The notes below the pieces were generated by a model, which saw only the letters and a list, made by a program, of their open reading frames with translations, made no database searches and was not told the origin of the DNA. Shown here in pieces: positions 22,117 through 34,432 of a DNA stretch of 64,000 nucleotides; within the stretch, counting starts at the first letter, position 1; each line of letters opens with the position of its first letter. Origin of the DNA: Dryas octopetala. Lineage: Eukaryota; Streptophyta; Magnoliopsida; Rosales; Rosaceae. The position numbers and the translations under genes were made by a program. The stretch is taken from the NCBI GenBank assembly GCA_963921425.1, contig OY992835.1, positions 14,322,001-14,386,000 of the forward strand, written 5' to 3'.

Positions 22117-24495
22117 AGGCAGGCAGCTGAGCTGGTGGATCTCACTTGCAGTTGCAGACTTGCAGGTAGCCACTTAATTGTCTGAATTGGGTCACTTCCC
22201 ATGCTACCAAATCATGAAATTCATCATATATGTATTATTCTTCTGCACTAACACCTCTTTTCATTATTTTTTTTAATTGTTCTTTTTTTATGGAAAAAAC
22301 GACGTTGATGTTATTGAACTCAACCAACTCTCTATCCCTATTGGATCCGGATCCCTCATATAGGGTGTGTGTAGTGTGTAGATTCTATGATAGGACCCAA
22401 TAAATTGTATGTGTAGATCGATTAAATAACACTCTTTCAATATGAGTTTTTTTCTTCGCTGGTGTTCCCTTTTAATCAAGCAAACAAACTTGTTATCAAA
22501 ATTGCATTGCATTGGTCCAATGATTAAATAAGAAACATTTAATGAGATTTGCAGCTTTTTAGATATTTCAATATTTCATGAGCAAGAAACATTTTATAGG
22601 ATTTGCAGCTTATATACCACTTTAATACTTTATGGTTCCTTTCTAATTCATTTTATTGTTTCACCTGGAATAGTTTGTAATGCACTACTTGTTTCTGCAT
22701 TGTTGTTTTTGTACTCTTTTAACTCCACAATGGAGTGAGAAACAATAACAAGCTAGTGTTTCAACAGGATACAAGAGCTCTTTTCCAGTGGCCAAGTATA
22801 AATATGGAATTCTGGTCAAAGAATATTTTGATAAATCCAAGAATTTATAGATATAAACTTGAGCTTCGATCTATAGTCAATTCCTTTAAAATTTCAAAAC
22901 TTGGGCATCAAAATGCACAACTAGTCAATAACATTGTTGTTGGAAAAAGTGATGCATATCACAGGCTGACCAATTCCCCAGAGAAAAATAAATTCTATCA
23001 TATGAATTTGATCCTAATATTTCCTTCCAAGCTTACAAAATTAGATCTGATCAGATGACAGATTTACTCAAAAGTGAATTTTAAGTTGTTAGGAATTTAC
23101 ACAATCCTTCAAGTGTGGGTAGAACCCTGTATGCTGTCCAATTTTGGGGCACCCTTCTCTGACTCTACTGTAATCACAAAAAGAACAATTTTCTCCTGCA
23201 GAAACATAACTAATAAATTTAGTATATATTTTAGTGTAAAACTTGTACATGAAAAAGGTAGGATGGTCTATGATAAAGAGCCAACACTAATGATTTTTCC
23301 TCCAAGGATGTAAGCTTACCCAATGTATCGATGAAATACAATGTTAGCTAATTAAAAATTGACCACTTTAATTGTCCGTATATACCACTTTAATACTTTA
23401 TGTTTCTTTTCTAATTCCTTTTATTGTTTCCTAGTTTGTAATGCACTACTTGTTTCTGCATTGTTGTTTTTGTACTCTTTTAACTCCAGAATGGAGTGAG
23501 AAACAATAACAAGCTAGTGTTTCAAAAGGATACAAGAGCTCTTTTTAAGTGGCCAAGTATAAATATGGAATTCTGGTCAAAGAATATTTTGATAAATCCA
23601 AGAATTTTTAGATATAAACTTGAGCTTCGATCTATAGTCAATTCCTTTAAACCTTCAATTTATGAGGGTAATACTACACGAATCAAATTTTATTCAAATC
23701 TAAACCCACTCTCAACCTCATTTAGTTTTAGCAAATAACATACTACCAAGTATACTAACACATCATTTAGTAAGTTGATTTGATGAACCTATTTGGCAGA
23801 AGCCCTAACAGGAGGCAAATATGTTAACTATCTGGAACAAGTAAACGTGCAACATGATCAAGTGCTTGACCCTGTGAAACATGTTGCTCATTTTATAATG
23901 TGAGCCGAATTTATTATCCTAAAATGGTGGATCTTTTTAGCACTAAACTCATTAGGTAGATAATTTTATCATGGCAAGCTTCAAAATGGACTAATCAATC
24001 TAACAGATCAGCAAAATTAACAGATCAGCCATGAATGGCACAATGGTATACTTAGGCATCAAAATGCACAACTAGTCAATAACAAAGTTGTTGGAAAATG
24101 TGATACATATCACAGGCTGACCAATCCCCCAGAGAAAAAGAAATTCTATCATATGAATTTGATCCTAATATTTCCTTCCAAGCTTACAAAATTAGATCGG
24201 ATCAGATGACAGATTTACACAAAAGTGAATTTTAAGTTGTTAGGAATTTACACAATCCTTCAAGTGTGGGTAGAACCCTGTATGCTGTCCAATTTTGGGG
24301 CACCCTTCTCTGACTCTACCGTAATCACAAAAAGAACAATTTTCTCCTGCAGAAACATAACTAATAAATTTAGTATGTTAGTGTAAAACTTGTAGATGAA
24401 AAAGGTAGGATGGTCTATGATAAAGAGCCAACACTAATGGCTTTTTCCTCCAAGGATGTAAGCTTACCCAATGTATGGATGAAATACAATGTTAG
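22117..24495. other. 3' flank of NLR1 with internal duplication
   Basis: No gene recognised. The first about 150 bp are shared with the 3' flanks of NLR2 and NLR4. A block is duplicated: about 22612-23340 and 23371-24490 share the same start (CCACTTTAATACTTTATG...) and the same end (GATGTAAGCTTACCCAATG). The first copy lacks about 390 bp found in the second (roughly 23660-24050). NLR4's flank has only the longer form (59050-60180). The small open frames at 22735-23058 and 23496-23738 are the same repeated sequence, not genes. Confidence 0.7.
22612..24490. repeat. Direct duplication in NLR1 3' flank
   Basis: Two direct copies, about 22612-23340 and about 23380-24490, are more than 90 % alike by eye where they align. 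The left copy has an internal deletion of about 390 bp. The corresponding region after NLR4 is single-copy, so the duplication (or the loss) happened after the NLR1/NLR4 blocks separated. Confidence 0.75.
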
Positions 24496-27177
24496 CTAAT
24501 TAAAAATTGACTTTAGCTGTCTCCTTAGCGACTCTATCTCCTCCATTTGTTCCTGAAGAGAAGGAGGCTCCAAAGGGGAGAAAAAAGTTAGAACAATCAA
24601 CAAAAAAGAGAAAATTCTTTCTTATATTTGTGAGGCACACACATTTAAACTGGGAATTCCTCAAGTAGAAAACATCAAAAACACATTAAGGGCCCTTTGT
24701 CACAACTATGAATTTCCTAAAATCACTGCAGGCGGGTTTAAAAGAGTTAAAAGTTTTTCTTAACTGGCTGCAAAGTACATTAAAAAGTGCGTTTTTTTTT
24801 TTTTTCGCATACCAAAAGTTTGACTATTGGCCTCTTAGTAATTAGAAGAAACTAACTAATTTATAGATTGTAATATGGTACTTGAAAATAGAATTTATGA
24901 CATGTTGTAGACATCTAAAAGAGTATTCATAAGCATTTTCAGAGATACGTAATGTCAACAAACCTTCAGGCTGAAAAAAAAAAAAAAAAAAATTATGCCA
25001 ACAAAACCTATATATCAATTCAAATGTTTTAAATAATAAAATCTCTGGTAAAAGGTTGGTGTGCAGTGCATGTGTCCTGAAACTGTTATATACATTGATA
25101 TAACATACTTTGCTTATGAAAATCGAAAGCACCTTATGTAATGCCTTCTGCCATAAATCTGACCTTTCCTGTAGTAAACACCATTCCATGGCCATATCAT
25201 ACTCAATTGTGTTGGGCTGAGAACAGTGGGCTGTTGATACTGCCTTTCTCTACAAAAGGAACAAATAGGAAAATATTATGTATATGAAAATGTATATGCA
25301 AAAGAGGGGACCTGAACCCAAAAGCAAGAACAAAGCACTCAGCAATGTGAGTCACCATTTCTTCACGTTGGCTTTGAAGCCTGATTTTGTCAATGGTCAG
25401 ATGTCCAACAAATCTGGCTGTTTTGTCAGGCTCTTTAAGAGTCCTTCTCATACCAATCACAGGTCTGCAAATGCAAAGTCAGATATACATGTGTAAGATC
25501 AACTTGAGTGGAGTTCAATTATTCTCATAACTTGTACCAAGTTAATGGTGGCCTTTGTAACTAATTTAAGAAACTGAGCTCTGAGTCAATAGAAAGTAAA
25601 AAGACTATCGCAGACTTTTACAATTAATTGTTCGAAATAATAGAGGTATATTTCTCCACTGACATACAAAGGCAACATAGTGGTAACTCACATCTGACAC
25701 CACAAAAAACATGACAAGCATCCAGCCAATTTAAATCATAACAATGAGTGCATTGAAGAAAATTCAACAAGGAAAAAATAAACAGCAAAAGAAAGAGGAA
25801 AAGAGATATTATCAAATGATTGACAAGTAGAATGCTAGTCATTCTTATCCACTATATGGATTTAAGATTTATCGTTTTCACACAATAACTAACTTATTAA
25901 AATTCACAACATAATTATGTGTGGTATCCTTTTTAAAAAGTTGGATTCATAACTTACTAAAATTCACAACATAATTATGGAATGAAGAAATAAAAAGGAT
26001 ACCTCCCATCTGCCAGAATCAGGCATCTCCTATTTAACTCAGATATGGCAGACTCAGCAGCAATCTTTGACGTGAATATGACAAAAGCCTTGCCTGTAAG
26101 GCCATGAAAGAATAAATGTAATCAGTCCAAAATTAAGTTTCAGGTTTAAAAGCATTAATAATCAACCACCAAACAAAACATGAAATCATTATAAAAATCA
26201 GTATATAGCCACAACAAGCTGCTGTACCATAGTATGTATTAGAAAAAGTAGTGCATTGTATCATTTTTGCCTCAACCTTTTCTTGGAGTGCACGCCAAAC
26301 TAGATCCTGAAGAGAAAAAGGGATGTAGATTAAACATAATATCTAACACTAGGCCATACCACATTGGCCCTATAACTCCAGTTTGTTACTTCATCCAGTA
26401 TTAGTCATTTCTCATCCAGTTTGGTGGCTAGGGAACCTTTAAGAGTTTTTCTTTTAAGAGAAAATAAGATGATACATTGCATCGTACACTAGACTGGCTT
26501 TTTATATACGTATGAGTTTCAATGAATTTCTTTGACTATATAATAAGCTTCCAATATTAGATGCATCAAGGAATACTACCTCTACTTCTGATGATGCATA
26601 GATGGATCCAAATTGTCTAGTAAGACCAAAGTGCCAGCATCTTGAGCTCTCTGCAGTCTTTGCTTCCAAGGCTTCAAAATTTGACAAGGAAATAAATCTG
26701 GTTAAGACTTTACAATGTAATCAATTGCCAACCATTGATTTGTATGAACAATCAAACAACAAATGGTAATGTCTACAAAAAAAATATCGGGAAATAGAAA
26801 CTCACAAGTGGCTTGAACCAATTTCTTCTTTCCTCCTGGATTTAAGAAAACTAGAGAAATTAGAATATTAACCAAATTCACTATCAAAACTTGCAAACAG
26901 GTTGTGTGAATATGTGTTTGGAGTCGTCTAGCATATTATTGCATTTCCGTAGAATATCCAAACTTGGGACATAAAATAAGGTTCCAGATTGAACTAATAA
27001 AATTTGCTAGTTTACAATTATTCCCAAAGGTTTGCTATTAACTTTAACTCCCCTATCCCCTGCATGTTGAGTAGCTGCATTTCCAGCAGTTTTGCTTGTC
27101 TTCTGTTCAGAACTTTCCCCCATAGTGGAAGCTACACCAGGTAGAACAATTATCCTCTTATGAGGATGGGTATCTGA

Positions 27178-27858
27178 TGTACGCATATATGGTTTGGGCC
27201 TTAATGTCTCATTTGAATTCTCACCAATACGAACTACTGCTTTCTCGGATTCTGCACATGAGCCAGAAACAATCTTATTTTCACCTAATCAGTTGAATTC
27301 AGAAGTAAAATGCATAGTTGGCATTCTCATAAATCACCTTTCATTACAGGGCTTACTCTGCTGCTGGACTTGTCATTTTTAACTGGAGAGGCCACCACTT
27401 TGTCCAATCCTAACTTGGACCACACATTTGATGGTCCATCTTGGTCTCTCAAATTTGTCTGTAAATTGGAAGCTACACCAGGTAGAACTATCACCTTCTT
27501 ATGTTGATGGGTATCTGATGCGCGCATATATGGTTTGCGCCTTAATGCCTCATTTGAATTCTCACCAATACGAACTACTGCTTTCTCGGATTCTGCACAT
27601 AAGCCAGAAATAATCTTATTTTCATCTAATCAGTTGAATTCAGAAGTAAAATGCACAGCTGGCATTCTCAGAAATCACCTTTCACTACAGGGATTACTCT
27701 GCTGCTGGACTTGTCATTTTTAACTGGAGAGGCCACCACTTTGTCCAATCCTAACTTGGACAACACATTTGATGGTCCAGCTTGGTCTCTCAAATTTGTC
27801 TGGAACTGGGGAGTCCTGATGAGCTTTTGACTTTTTCCCGCATTAAAAAAGCACTCCA
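27178..27858 (-). repeat. About 340 bp tandem duplication inside the ASI1-like long exon
   Basis: Two direct copies of about 340 bp (roughly 27178-27517 and 27518-27857) each encode the same words, such as SKLGLDKVVASPVKNDKSSSRV and AESEKAVVRIGENSNE. The same tandem pair exists in copy B (about 62512-63190), so it predates the segmental duplication. It lengthens a linker between the BAH and RRM parts. Confidence 0.85.
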
Positions 27859-29356
27859 CTGCATTGCATTCAAAATATTTGAAGACCATGATAGATATTA
27901 AAGTCCACTAAGAAAAAAGTATACAAGGGAAGTTATAATGATTTTGAGACATGAATGTATGGTAAATAAATATTGCTGTAAATCGTGCACTCATAATTAA
28001 AAAAATTTAAAAAAAACCTCAGTTTGTTTTTTTAAGAATTTGGCTTTGAAATCAAACAGCTGTTAAATGCATTTCAGGTCATTGTTGAACCCCTTCAGTT
28101 ATCACTATATGGTCCCCAAGTACCATGAATGACATGTAGCCCCAGTTTTGAGCAGGATCTCTCACATCAGTTTGCTTTAAGTGATCACATCTGTTAGGGG
28201 TATTTGATTGTTTCTTGGAAAGGAGGTAGCAGCCCTTCAGAGTTGAGGCTAAGACTTAAAACCACTCACTTGTTATATCTCGCTGAAATAGCATGCTCAT
28301 TTGTTATCAGCTACTACAAATCTACCAGAAAGATGTAAATGCATGCTAACATGCCTCCTAGAACTGTCAGTGGTCTCTTTCAACTGCTACCTAATCTCGC
28401 AACAAGGTACTCAGTTTTACTGATCATTGCCTTTTGAGAACATGGCTTTGAGAGTGACAATAGCATCATCATATAGATATTAACATAAACATATTTCATT
28501 ATTTGTCATAAACAAACGAAATCTAGCTGCTCAAAGTTTTTTATTCTACATGAAGCCATGATTAGTAACTATAGAAGTGTTCTACTTCAAACAATTAGAC
28601 AGAACTGCTACAGCCTACAGCCCAATACTTGATAGAAAGTAATCGCAAAAATGAGTGACAAATTCTCAATTCTTAGATAACAGAATCAATCAATCAAATG
28701 TGAATCTGACTAACAATTTAACATCCTATATTTGTTTAAAAAGTTTATACCAGAAAGCACCCTAAATAAATTCCAGATGTAGATGACTGACCTTTAATTC
28801 CACCTATTTCATTTGGAAAGTTCTCTAATATTGTACGCGTTCCTACATCAAAAGTACGACAGAAAATGTAACTAGCCATTCTCAACTCTTCTTCAGAGGG
28901 CTGAGGATTCCTTTTGTCCTTTGATGTGCAGACAACATTGCATTTTCCTTGAATTGATTCCTGAAATTAGTATTCAAAATTGCCATGTAATTAGATGTCG
29001 ATGTAACCATGTGGACACTTGTTAACGATCTGTAGACTCTACAAGTTTGGCATCCAAATAGATTCAAATGAAAGAAGAAAAAGGCATTGCATTGATCTAA
29101 AGGAAGTAGGCTCATTAATGTTATGGAAATGTAAAGACTTTCATGGCAATGTAAAGGGAAAGACGCTGAGAAGACATCTAATAATATATTGGCCACATTG
29201 CCATAAAAAGTATATATGCAGTTAAAGTAGATACGAGTAGGATGCATGAGATATAACCATCAAATCTAGGTTAACATCCTCAAGCAGAAACACAGATTAC
29301 ATTCAAATCAAAGCTACCTGAAAACCTAGAATAATAACACTAAAAGGATTAAGGAA

Positions 29357-29655
29357 TATCTCCAAATATCTCTAAAATGTAGAGACAAAGGTGCCCAGAG
29401 AGATGCTAAGAAGAAAGACTCCTTTGTCCCTTTTAATTTAACAATGATTATACCATATCTCTAAATATCTATAAAATGTATAGACAAAGGTGCCCAGAGA
29501 GATGCTAAGAAGAAAGACTCCTTTGTCCCTTTTAATTTAACAATGATTATACCATATCTCTAAATATCTCTAAAATGTATAGACAAAGGTGCCCAGAGAG
29601 ATGCTAAGAAGAAAGACTCTTTTGTCCCTTTTAATTTAACAATGATTATACCATG
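29357..29655. repeat. 99 bp tandem repeat, three units
   Basis: The word GACAAAGGTGCCCAGAGAG recurs at 29384, 29483 and 29582, exactly 99 bp apart, within three nearly identical units. It lies in the intron between the BAH exon and the next exon of the ASI1-like gene. It is a minisatellite-type array. Confidence 0.92.
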
Positions 29656-30062
29656 CATAGTACTCTACTTAAATGAGGTATGAAAACATAAAGTGGACAT
29701 GATTATAAAATGTCTCTAATTAAATCTAATTTACCAGAGAATTGATATTGGAGAGGCCTGCACCCTCACCAGAAGCTAAAAATATCTCGTTCCAGCGTGG
29801 TTCACAATCAGCCAAAAAGTTACGTATTTCAGCAGGACGAAAAAACCACAAGAGCTTTATCTTCTTTCTATGGTCCTCTGGTGTCGTATATTTTCACAAG
29901 CTTACCAATATCAGTCTCGAATTCACCAGTGCGATAAACATGTACACAATCATAAAGGGAGTATTTCACGCCTTCATAAGTGAATGACTCATAGAACTGG
30001 ACACCTTTCTTTCTCCCAGCTCCACCTTTCTTGCCCCACCTAAATTCAACATCATCTTCCAT

Positions 30063-32748
30063 ATCTGTCTCTTCAGGATGCGCCAGGCTTATCTATCTTC
30101 AAACTCAACCATTGTTTCTTAGCCCATCCAATAGTTTTCGAGAACCTAAAACAGAAAATTACCTTATAATACATGACCCATAAAAATAAACAAATAAAAC
30201 TCAAACCAGAGATGCAAAAAAAATTATGCAATATATTGTAAGCTGTAGTCAGGAAACAAAATTGATCATAGCTCAGCAGGCAACCAAATTCCATATAATA
30301 TCTAAAGAATATGGGATCTTAGGGCTGAAGCTGAAATTTATATATTAGTAGTTCCTGGTGTTTTCCTCCTCTGATCAACCTCAAAGTACCTAGTCGAGTA
30401 CAAGAGAATCCAGTAGCATTAAAAAACCAAAGATGTACACAAGACTTAATGTGCTATAGAGTCAATTGATACAGTGATGCATAACGAGCTGTTTAAAGAA
30501 GAGGGAAGTAAGAAAAAGGTTTACACTGTTTTTTCTTCTGGTTAGAACAATCAGGCAGAGCAATAAGTCCAGATTTGTCTCTGAATATTCTAGACCATCA
30601 TTAGAGCCCTGGAGCCTCAAAAACGTCACGCTAAAAAAAAAGAAAAGAAAAAGCATTCCCCTGTAGACACCTATAGGGCAAGATATGTTGCACATTTGCT
30701 AGCTGCAATAAACCCTTTTACAAAGTTTTGACCCAAAGATCTAAAGGAAACTCCAAAATCACTAATATAATTTTAAGAAGGTATAAAATTTTTGGATCTC
30801 CTGTGTTCCATAACTCAGTAATTCTTTTTTTGGTTGAAATGGGACCAGAGCCCCAACATGAAAACAAAACCTCTCTTTTAGATTACTCTTCAGTGCAAGA
30901 GTTTCTAAGCTTTCTTTTTGCACCATTATGTTAACTAAAACAATTCAATCTAAACCTGCTTTAATTATCAAGTACAATTTTTTCTGCATTGTTTATACTC
31001 TGAAAGAACCCACATAAACTATATCCAGCTCTATGGTCCTCTACTATCTCCAAAACTTCCTAAAATTCCTGCAAACCATGATTTCATCAGGTTCTATTTC
31101 CATCAGGTACCTATCAGGGTGTGCAGCTGGACACAAGTATGCAAGCTAAAATAATGCTTCAGCACTTCAACCTGAGATGCCATGACAAACCTTATAATAA
31201 AGGTAATAAATTTTCGAAGGAGTGTAAATGACATAAAGGGCATCAATATTTCAAACTAAGCCACAGACATTGATAAATATTTATTATTTTCCAAATTTGA
31301 GCTAAGAAATTCCTAAATTCTAAAAACAACACTTTCTCTCAGCTGTGACATTTATCAAACATGAGGAAAACTACGAATATATTTGCTGGGTATTAATCCT
31401 AACAACCAAAAAACATTGCAAGAACATGAGGGGACCATGTAATACGCCTAACATGATGCCCCTTCACTGTGAGTTGAAACAAACCAGACTCTACGCGCAT
31501 TACCATTTAGGGCACATTTTAGAGCGCAACAACTGGCAGAGCAAAATTCATAACCCCTATTGTAACAAAAAACAAAAACCATAACCATTGTTAAGCAGTA
31601 GACTGTGAATATCTAAAAACAGAGCCTCCATCTTGTAATCTTAACCCAACACCAAAAAGAATGGCAAAAACATAAGGGGCCATGCAATAAGCCAAATATG
31701 ACGACCCACTCTTTCACTGTGAGTTCAAGCAAACAATCATAACCCCCATTGTAACCAAACAAAGAAACAAAAACCCAATACCAAAAACAAAACAAGAACA
31801 AAAAATAAAAGCCATATCCCCTATTAGGCAAAAGAATGTGAAAATCTGGAAACAGAGCCTCCTCTTGCACTCAAGCGAATCACTAATGCACACTTAAGTT
31901 GCAGAAAACTTTGCAATCTTATACAAAGCATAATGTATATAAACGAACCAGCGGTCCGGCACACACAAAAAGAAAAAAAAGAAAAAGAAAATCAGAGAAA
32001 AGCTGGGAAAAGAAGAAGAGACAAAACGAACACATTGGGTGCTTTGGAAAGGCAGTCAAAAAGATAGTTGAAAACCCATGACCCACAAACAAATGTTGAG
32101 CTCAAAATGAAGAAAAAACTTGGAACGGAGGTTTAGTGAGGGATATATACCTCAACGTCGATGATGAACGAAACGACAGAGAAGCCCCATTTGAGATTTT
32201 GGAGTCCAGAAGAAAGTGTTTCAATGGAAAGCGTGTGGTGCGAGTGAGAAGAGAGAGAGAGAGAGAGAGGTGTAGACGGTCAAGGTGGTGTACTGGTGTG
32301 TGAGGTTTGGATACACAGAGCGAAATTAAAGCAAGCACAAAAATGGAAAGTGTGCTAAAGTGCGCCGGGTGCGTACTGTTCCTCCACAATCCTTACGTGG
32401 ATTCTGAATTGACGCGGGTAGTGAGGTGAGGCGCGACGCCTTTGAGGGGAAGGCAGGACAGGACGTTGAATTCTCACGCGCGTCTCATTTGTAGTGATAT
32501 TCACGTGCTTGTCTTATTTGAGAAGAGAGGCGTTGGGTTTCAAGAGGATTTTCGCACGTACCAGGAGTGCGAAGATCGGTGGATTTCATAATAGGGGTTT
32601 AGTTATCTACGTGAAGGTAGTACGGGTTTACGGATGCAGACGATTTTCTACGCGCCATCTTTTTGAATTTTAAGTCACGCGACTGTCCGTCCTTTCATGG
32701 AATTGTATCTGATTTTATGGAAATGTGTGAAAAATCCCAGAGTCGTAC
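30063..32748. other. 5' region of ASI1-like copy A and flank
   Basis: Between the BAH exon and the upstream leader I see no further coding exon. 31517-31851 is repeated at 41579-41911. Two degenerate related stretches (around 31430-31490 and 31665-31740) suggest an older internal duplication. 32145-32390 is pyrimidine-rich on the minus strand with a CT repeat, as in a plant 5' leader. 32400-32740 is ordinary intergenic sequence up to the next transposon. Confidence 0.5.
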
Positions 32749-34195
32749 CAAGGAATAAAATTTCGGGTTTCGAAAAAATTTCGATGAAAATTTTAATAGA
32801 AATTTCGACAGAAATTTCGAAGATTTTTAAATTTCGACAGAAATTAGACGGAAACAATGAAAATTGCTATCAAAATACGGAAATTTTGAATAAAACTTTA
32901 TCATATGTTTATTTTACATATTATCTACTACATTGATAAAGAACATTGAAGAAACTAAATTATATAATAGGTTTCATGTGATATAAGATGAATATAATAC
33001 GCGCTGGAGGCAAATACTGTTAAATAAAATTAGTATACTAAATAAATAAAATTAATATATTTTTTATATTCTATAATCTATACACTAAATCCTAATACTA
33101 AACCATATATACTCTATATACCTTACCTTAATACTCTTTATACTTTATAATCTATACATTAAACTCTATATAATCTATAATCTATACTCTATATTTTTTA
33201 GGATTTGCTATAAGATATAAGGGTTTAAGCCCTTTAGGGTATTTTTAATTATTTTTTATATAGAAATGTATTTGAGTTTATGGTTTAAAAACAACTAAAC
33301 GAAACCCCAAAAGAGCCAAACCAAACCCCAATCTCATTTTTTTATTTCCAATTGCCCAAAGGCCCCAAACCTCTTTTTTTTTTTTTTTTCTTTTCTTTTT
33401 TTTCCTTGCAATTTCAAACTACAAACTAATTATTCTTGAAGTTCCTCTATTCTTTTATATCAAAGATAAATGACAATTGAATTCTAACTGTGAGTTCTAT
33501 TCTCATATTAGGTAATATTTTTTGCTGAAATTATATGTTCTTATGACTTTTTTAATTAACATGAGTTACAAATTTACAATATGTGATTATCTTTTTTTGT
33601 ATGTGTTTCTATCTTTTATAGGAGAACTAATGGACAACTCTGCTCCAATTTTTTGTTTGGTCTAAATGTCTAATCCGGTTTAAAGTTTAAAGGGTGTTTT
33701 TTTGTCCAATTGTTTGTCAATGACTTGTTTACTTAATAATATCTTTGTCAGAATTTTCATTCATTCATTTAAAACACCATAAAGGCTTAATTATTGTCAA
33801 TTTTGACAATACAACTCAAGAGTAAAAGTCCCCACCAGATATTAACAGGAGCTAGCATAAGGCCAGAGCATATGATTGATGACACCCTGTTCTTTTCAAA
33901 ACCTCTAGTTTGTTGAATAATATGTGTATTAAATGGTAGGCGCGCTACTTAAGAGATAAAAAACATTAATTAGTAATTGCTTAAACTTAAACTATTAGGA
34001 CAAGCTACTGAAAATAGGTGGAGTTATTACAATATATAGGCTTATAGCAATAATGTTCGATAGAGATATTTTTCAATCTCTATCAGCATCCCAAAAAGAG
34101 AAATTTCCAAAACAGAGAAATTTCATGTTCTTGCCGAGATGCTCTCCTCCCCTCTCATTTCTCTCTGCCAGTCGCTCCCCTTTCTCCTCCCTCTC

Positions 34196-34227
34196 CCTCC
34201 CCCTCCCCCTCCCCCTCCCCCTCCCCC
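34196..34227. repeat. (CCCTCC)n C-rich tract
   Basis: Five tandem CCCTCC-like hexamers lie in the cargo of the first AAATTTCG element. The complementary strand has runs of G and could form G-quadruplexes. Confidence 0.85.
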
Positions 34228-34316
34228 CAATCTCTTCCAGTCTTCCTCAGCTCCTCCTTGTCTTCCCCGATCTCTTCCTCCTTCTCCTCGCCTCTCCCTC
34301 TCCGATCCCCCTCCCT

Positions 34317-34432
34317 CTCTTGGCTGCCCAGATCTGGAAGGAAGGGTGGTCCGGTCATACTCCCCGATCTCCTTCCCTCTCTTGGCCACCCAGATCTGGA
34401 AGACGGTGGTCCGGTCACATGCCAGCAAGCTA
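34317..34432. repeat. About 60 bp tandem duplication in element cargo
   Basis: The stretch CCAGATCTGGAAG...GGTGGTCCGGTCA occurs twice (about 34327-34360 and 34388-34420) with intervening CTCTCTTGGC, giving about 60 bp units. It is part of the C+T-rich cargo of the TIR element. Confidence 0.75.

Larger units (their letters stand above)
19135..28664 (+). repeat. Segmental duplication, copy A (NLR1 + ASI1-like)
   Basis: The block containing the NLR1 leader, gene, 3' flank and 3' two-thirds of the ASI1-like gene is repeated in the same order and orientation at 55695-64000. The second copy is cut by the window edge. Non-coding stretches align almost base for base. Differences include an extra about 310 bp in copy A (about 25566-25872, with short direct repeats TTTA at its edges) and the extra flank repeat. 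This is large-scale tandem duplication, not independent transposition. Confidence 0.88.
24496..32390 (-). pseudogene. ASI1-like gene (BAH + RRM domains), copy A, decayed
   Basis: Resembles plant ANTI-SILENCING 1 (also called IBM2/SG1), a nuclear protein that binds heterochromatic introns and allows full-length transcripts. Minus-strand exons: BAH exon 30062-29735 (VEFRWGKK, VQFYESFTYEGVKYSLYDC, LWFFRPAEI, LASGEGAGLSN); 28960-28792 (GKCNVVCTSKD, RNPQPSEEELRMA, FCRTFDVG); from 27858 a long low-complexity exon; RRM exons near 26686-26572 (LVLLDNLDPS), 26320-26240 (DLVWRALQEKVEAKMIQ) and 26097-26005 (GKAFVIFTSKIAAESA); then 25460-25330, 25250-25145 (HCSQPNTIEYDMAMEWCLL), and a last exon ending at TAG 24498-24496 (EQMEEIESLRRQLKSIFN). 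Lesions: a frameshift in the BAH exon near 29880, a frameshift and in-frame stops in the long exon near 27670-27630, and a 1 bp deletion near 26600. A CT-rich leader with a GTATAT donor lies at about 32250-32145. Confidence 0.75.

Noticed and set aside
19857..22202. Minus-strand open frames across NLR1 (and likewise across NLR2 and NLR4)
   Set aside because: They recur at the same place in each paralogue because they are antisense to conserved NLR codons; no domain is recognisable.
27194..27889. Small independent genes around the repeated 62-73 codon frames (also 62528-63223)
   Set aside because: They are pieces, on both strands, of the duplicated long exon of the ASI1-like pseudogene.
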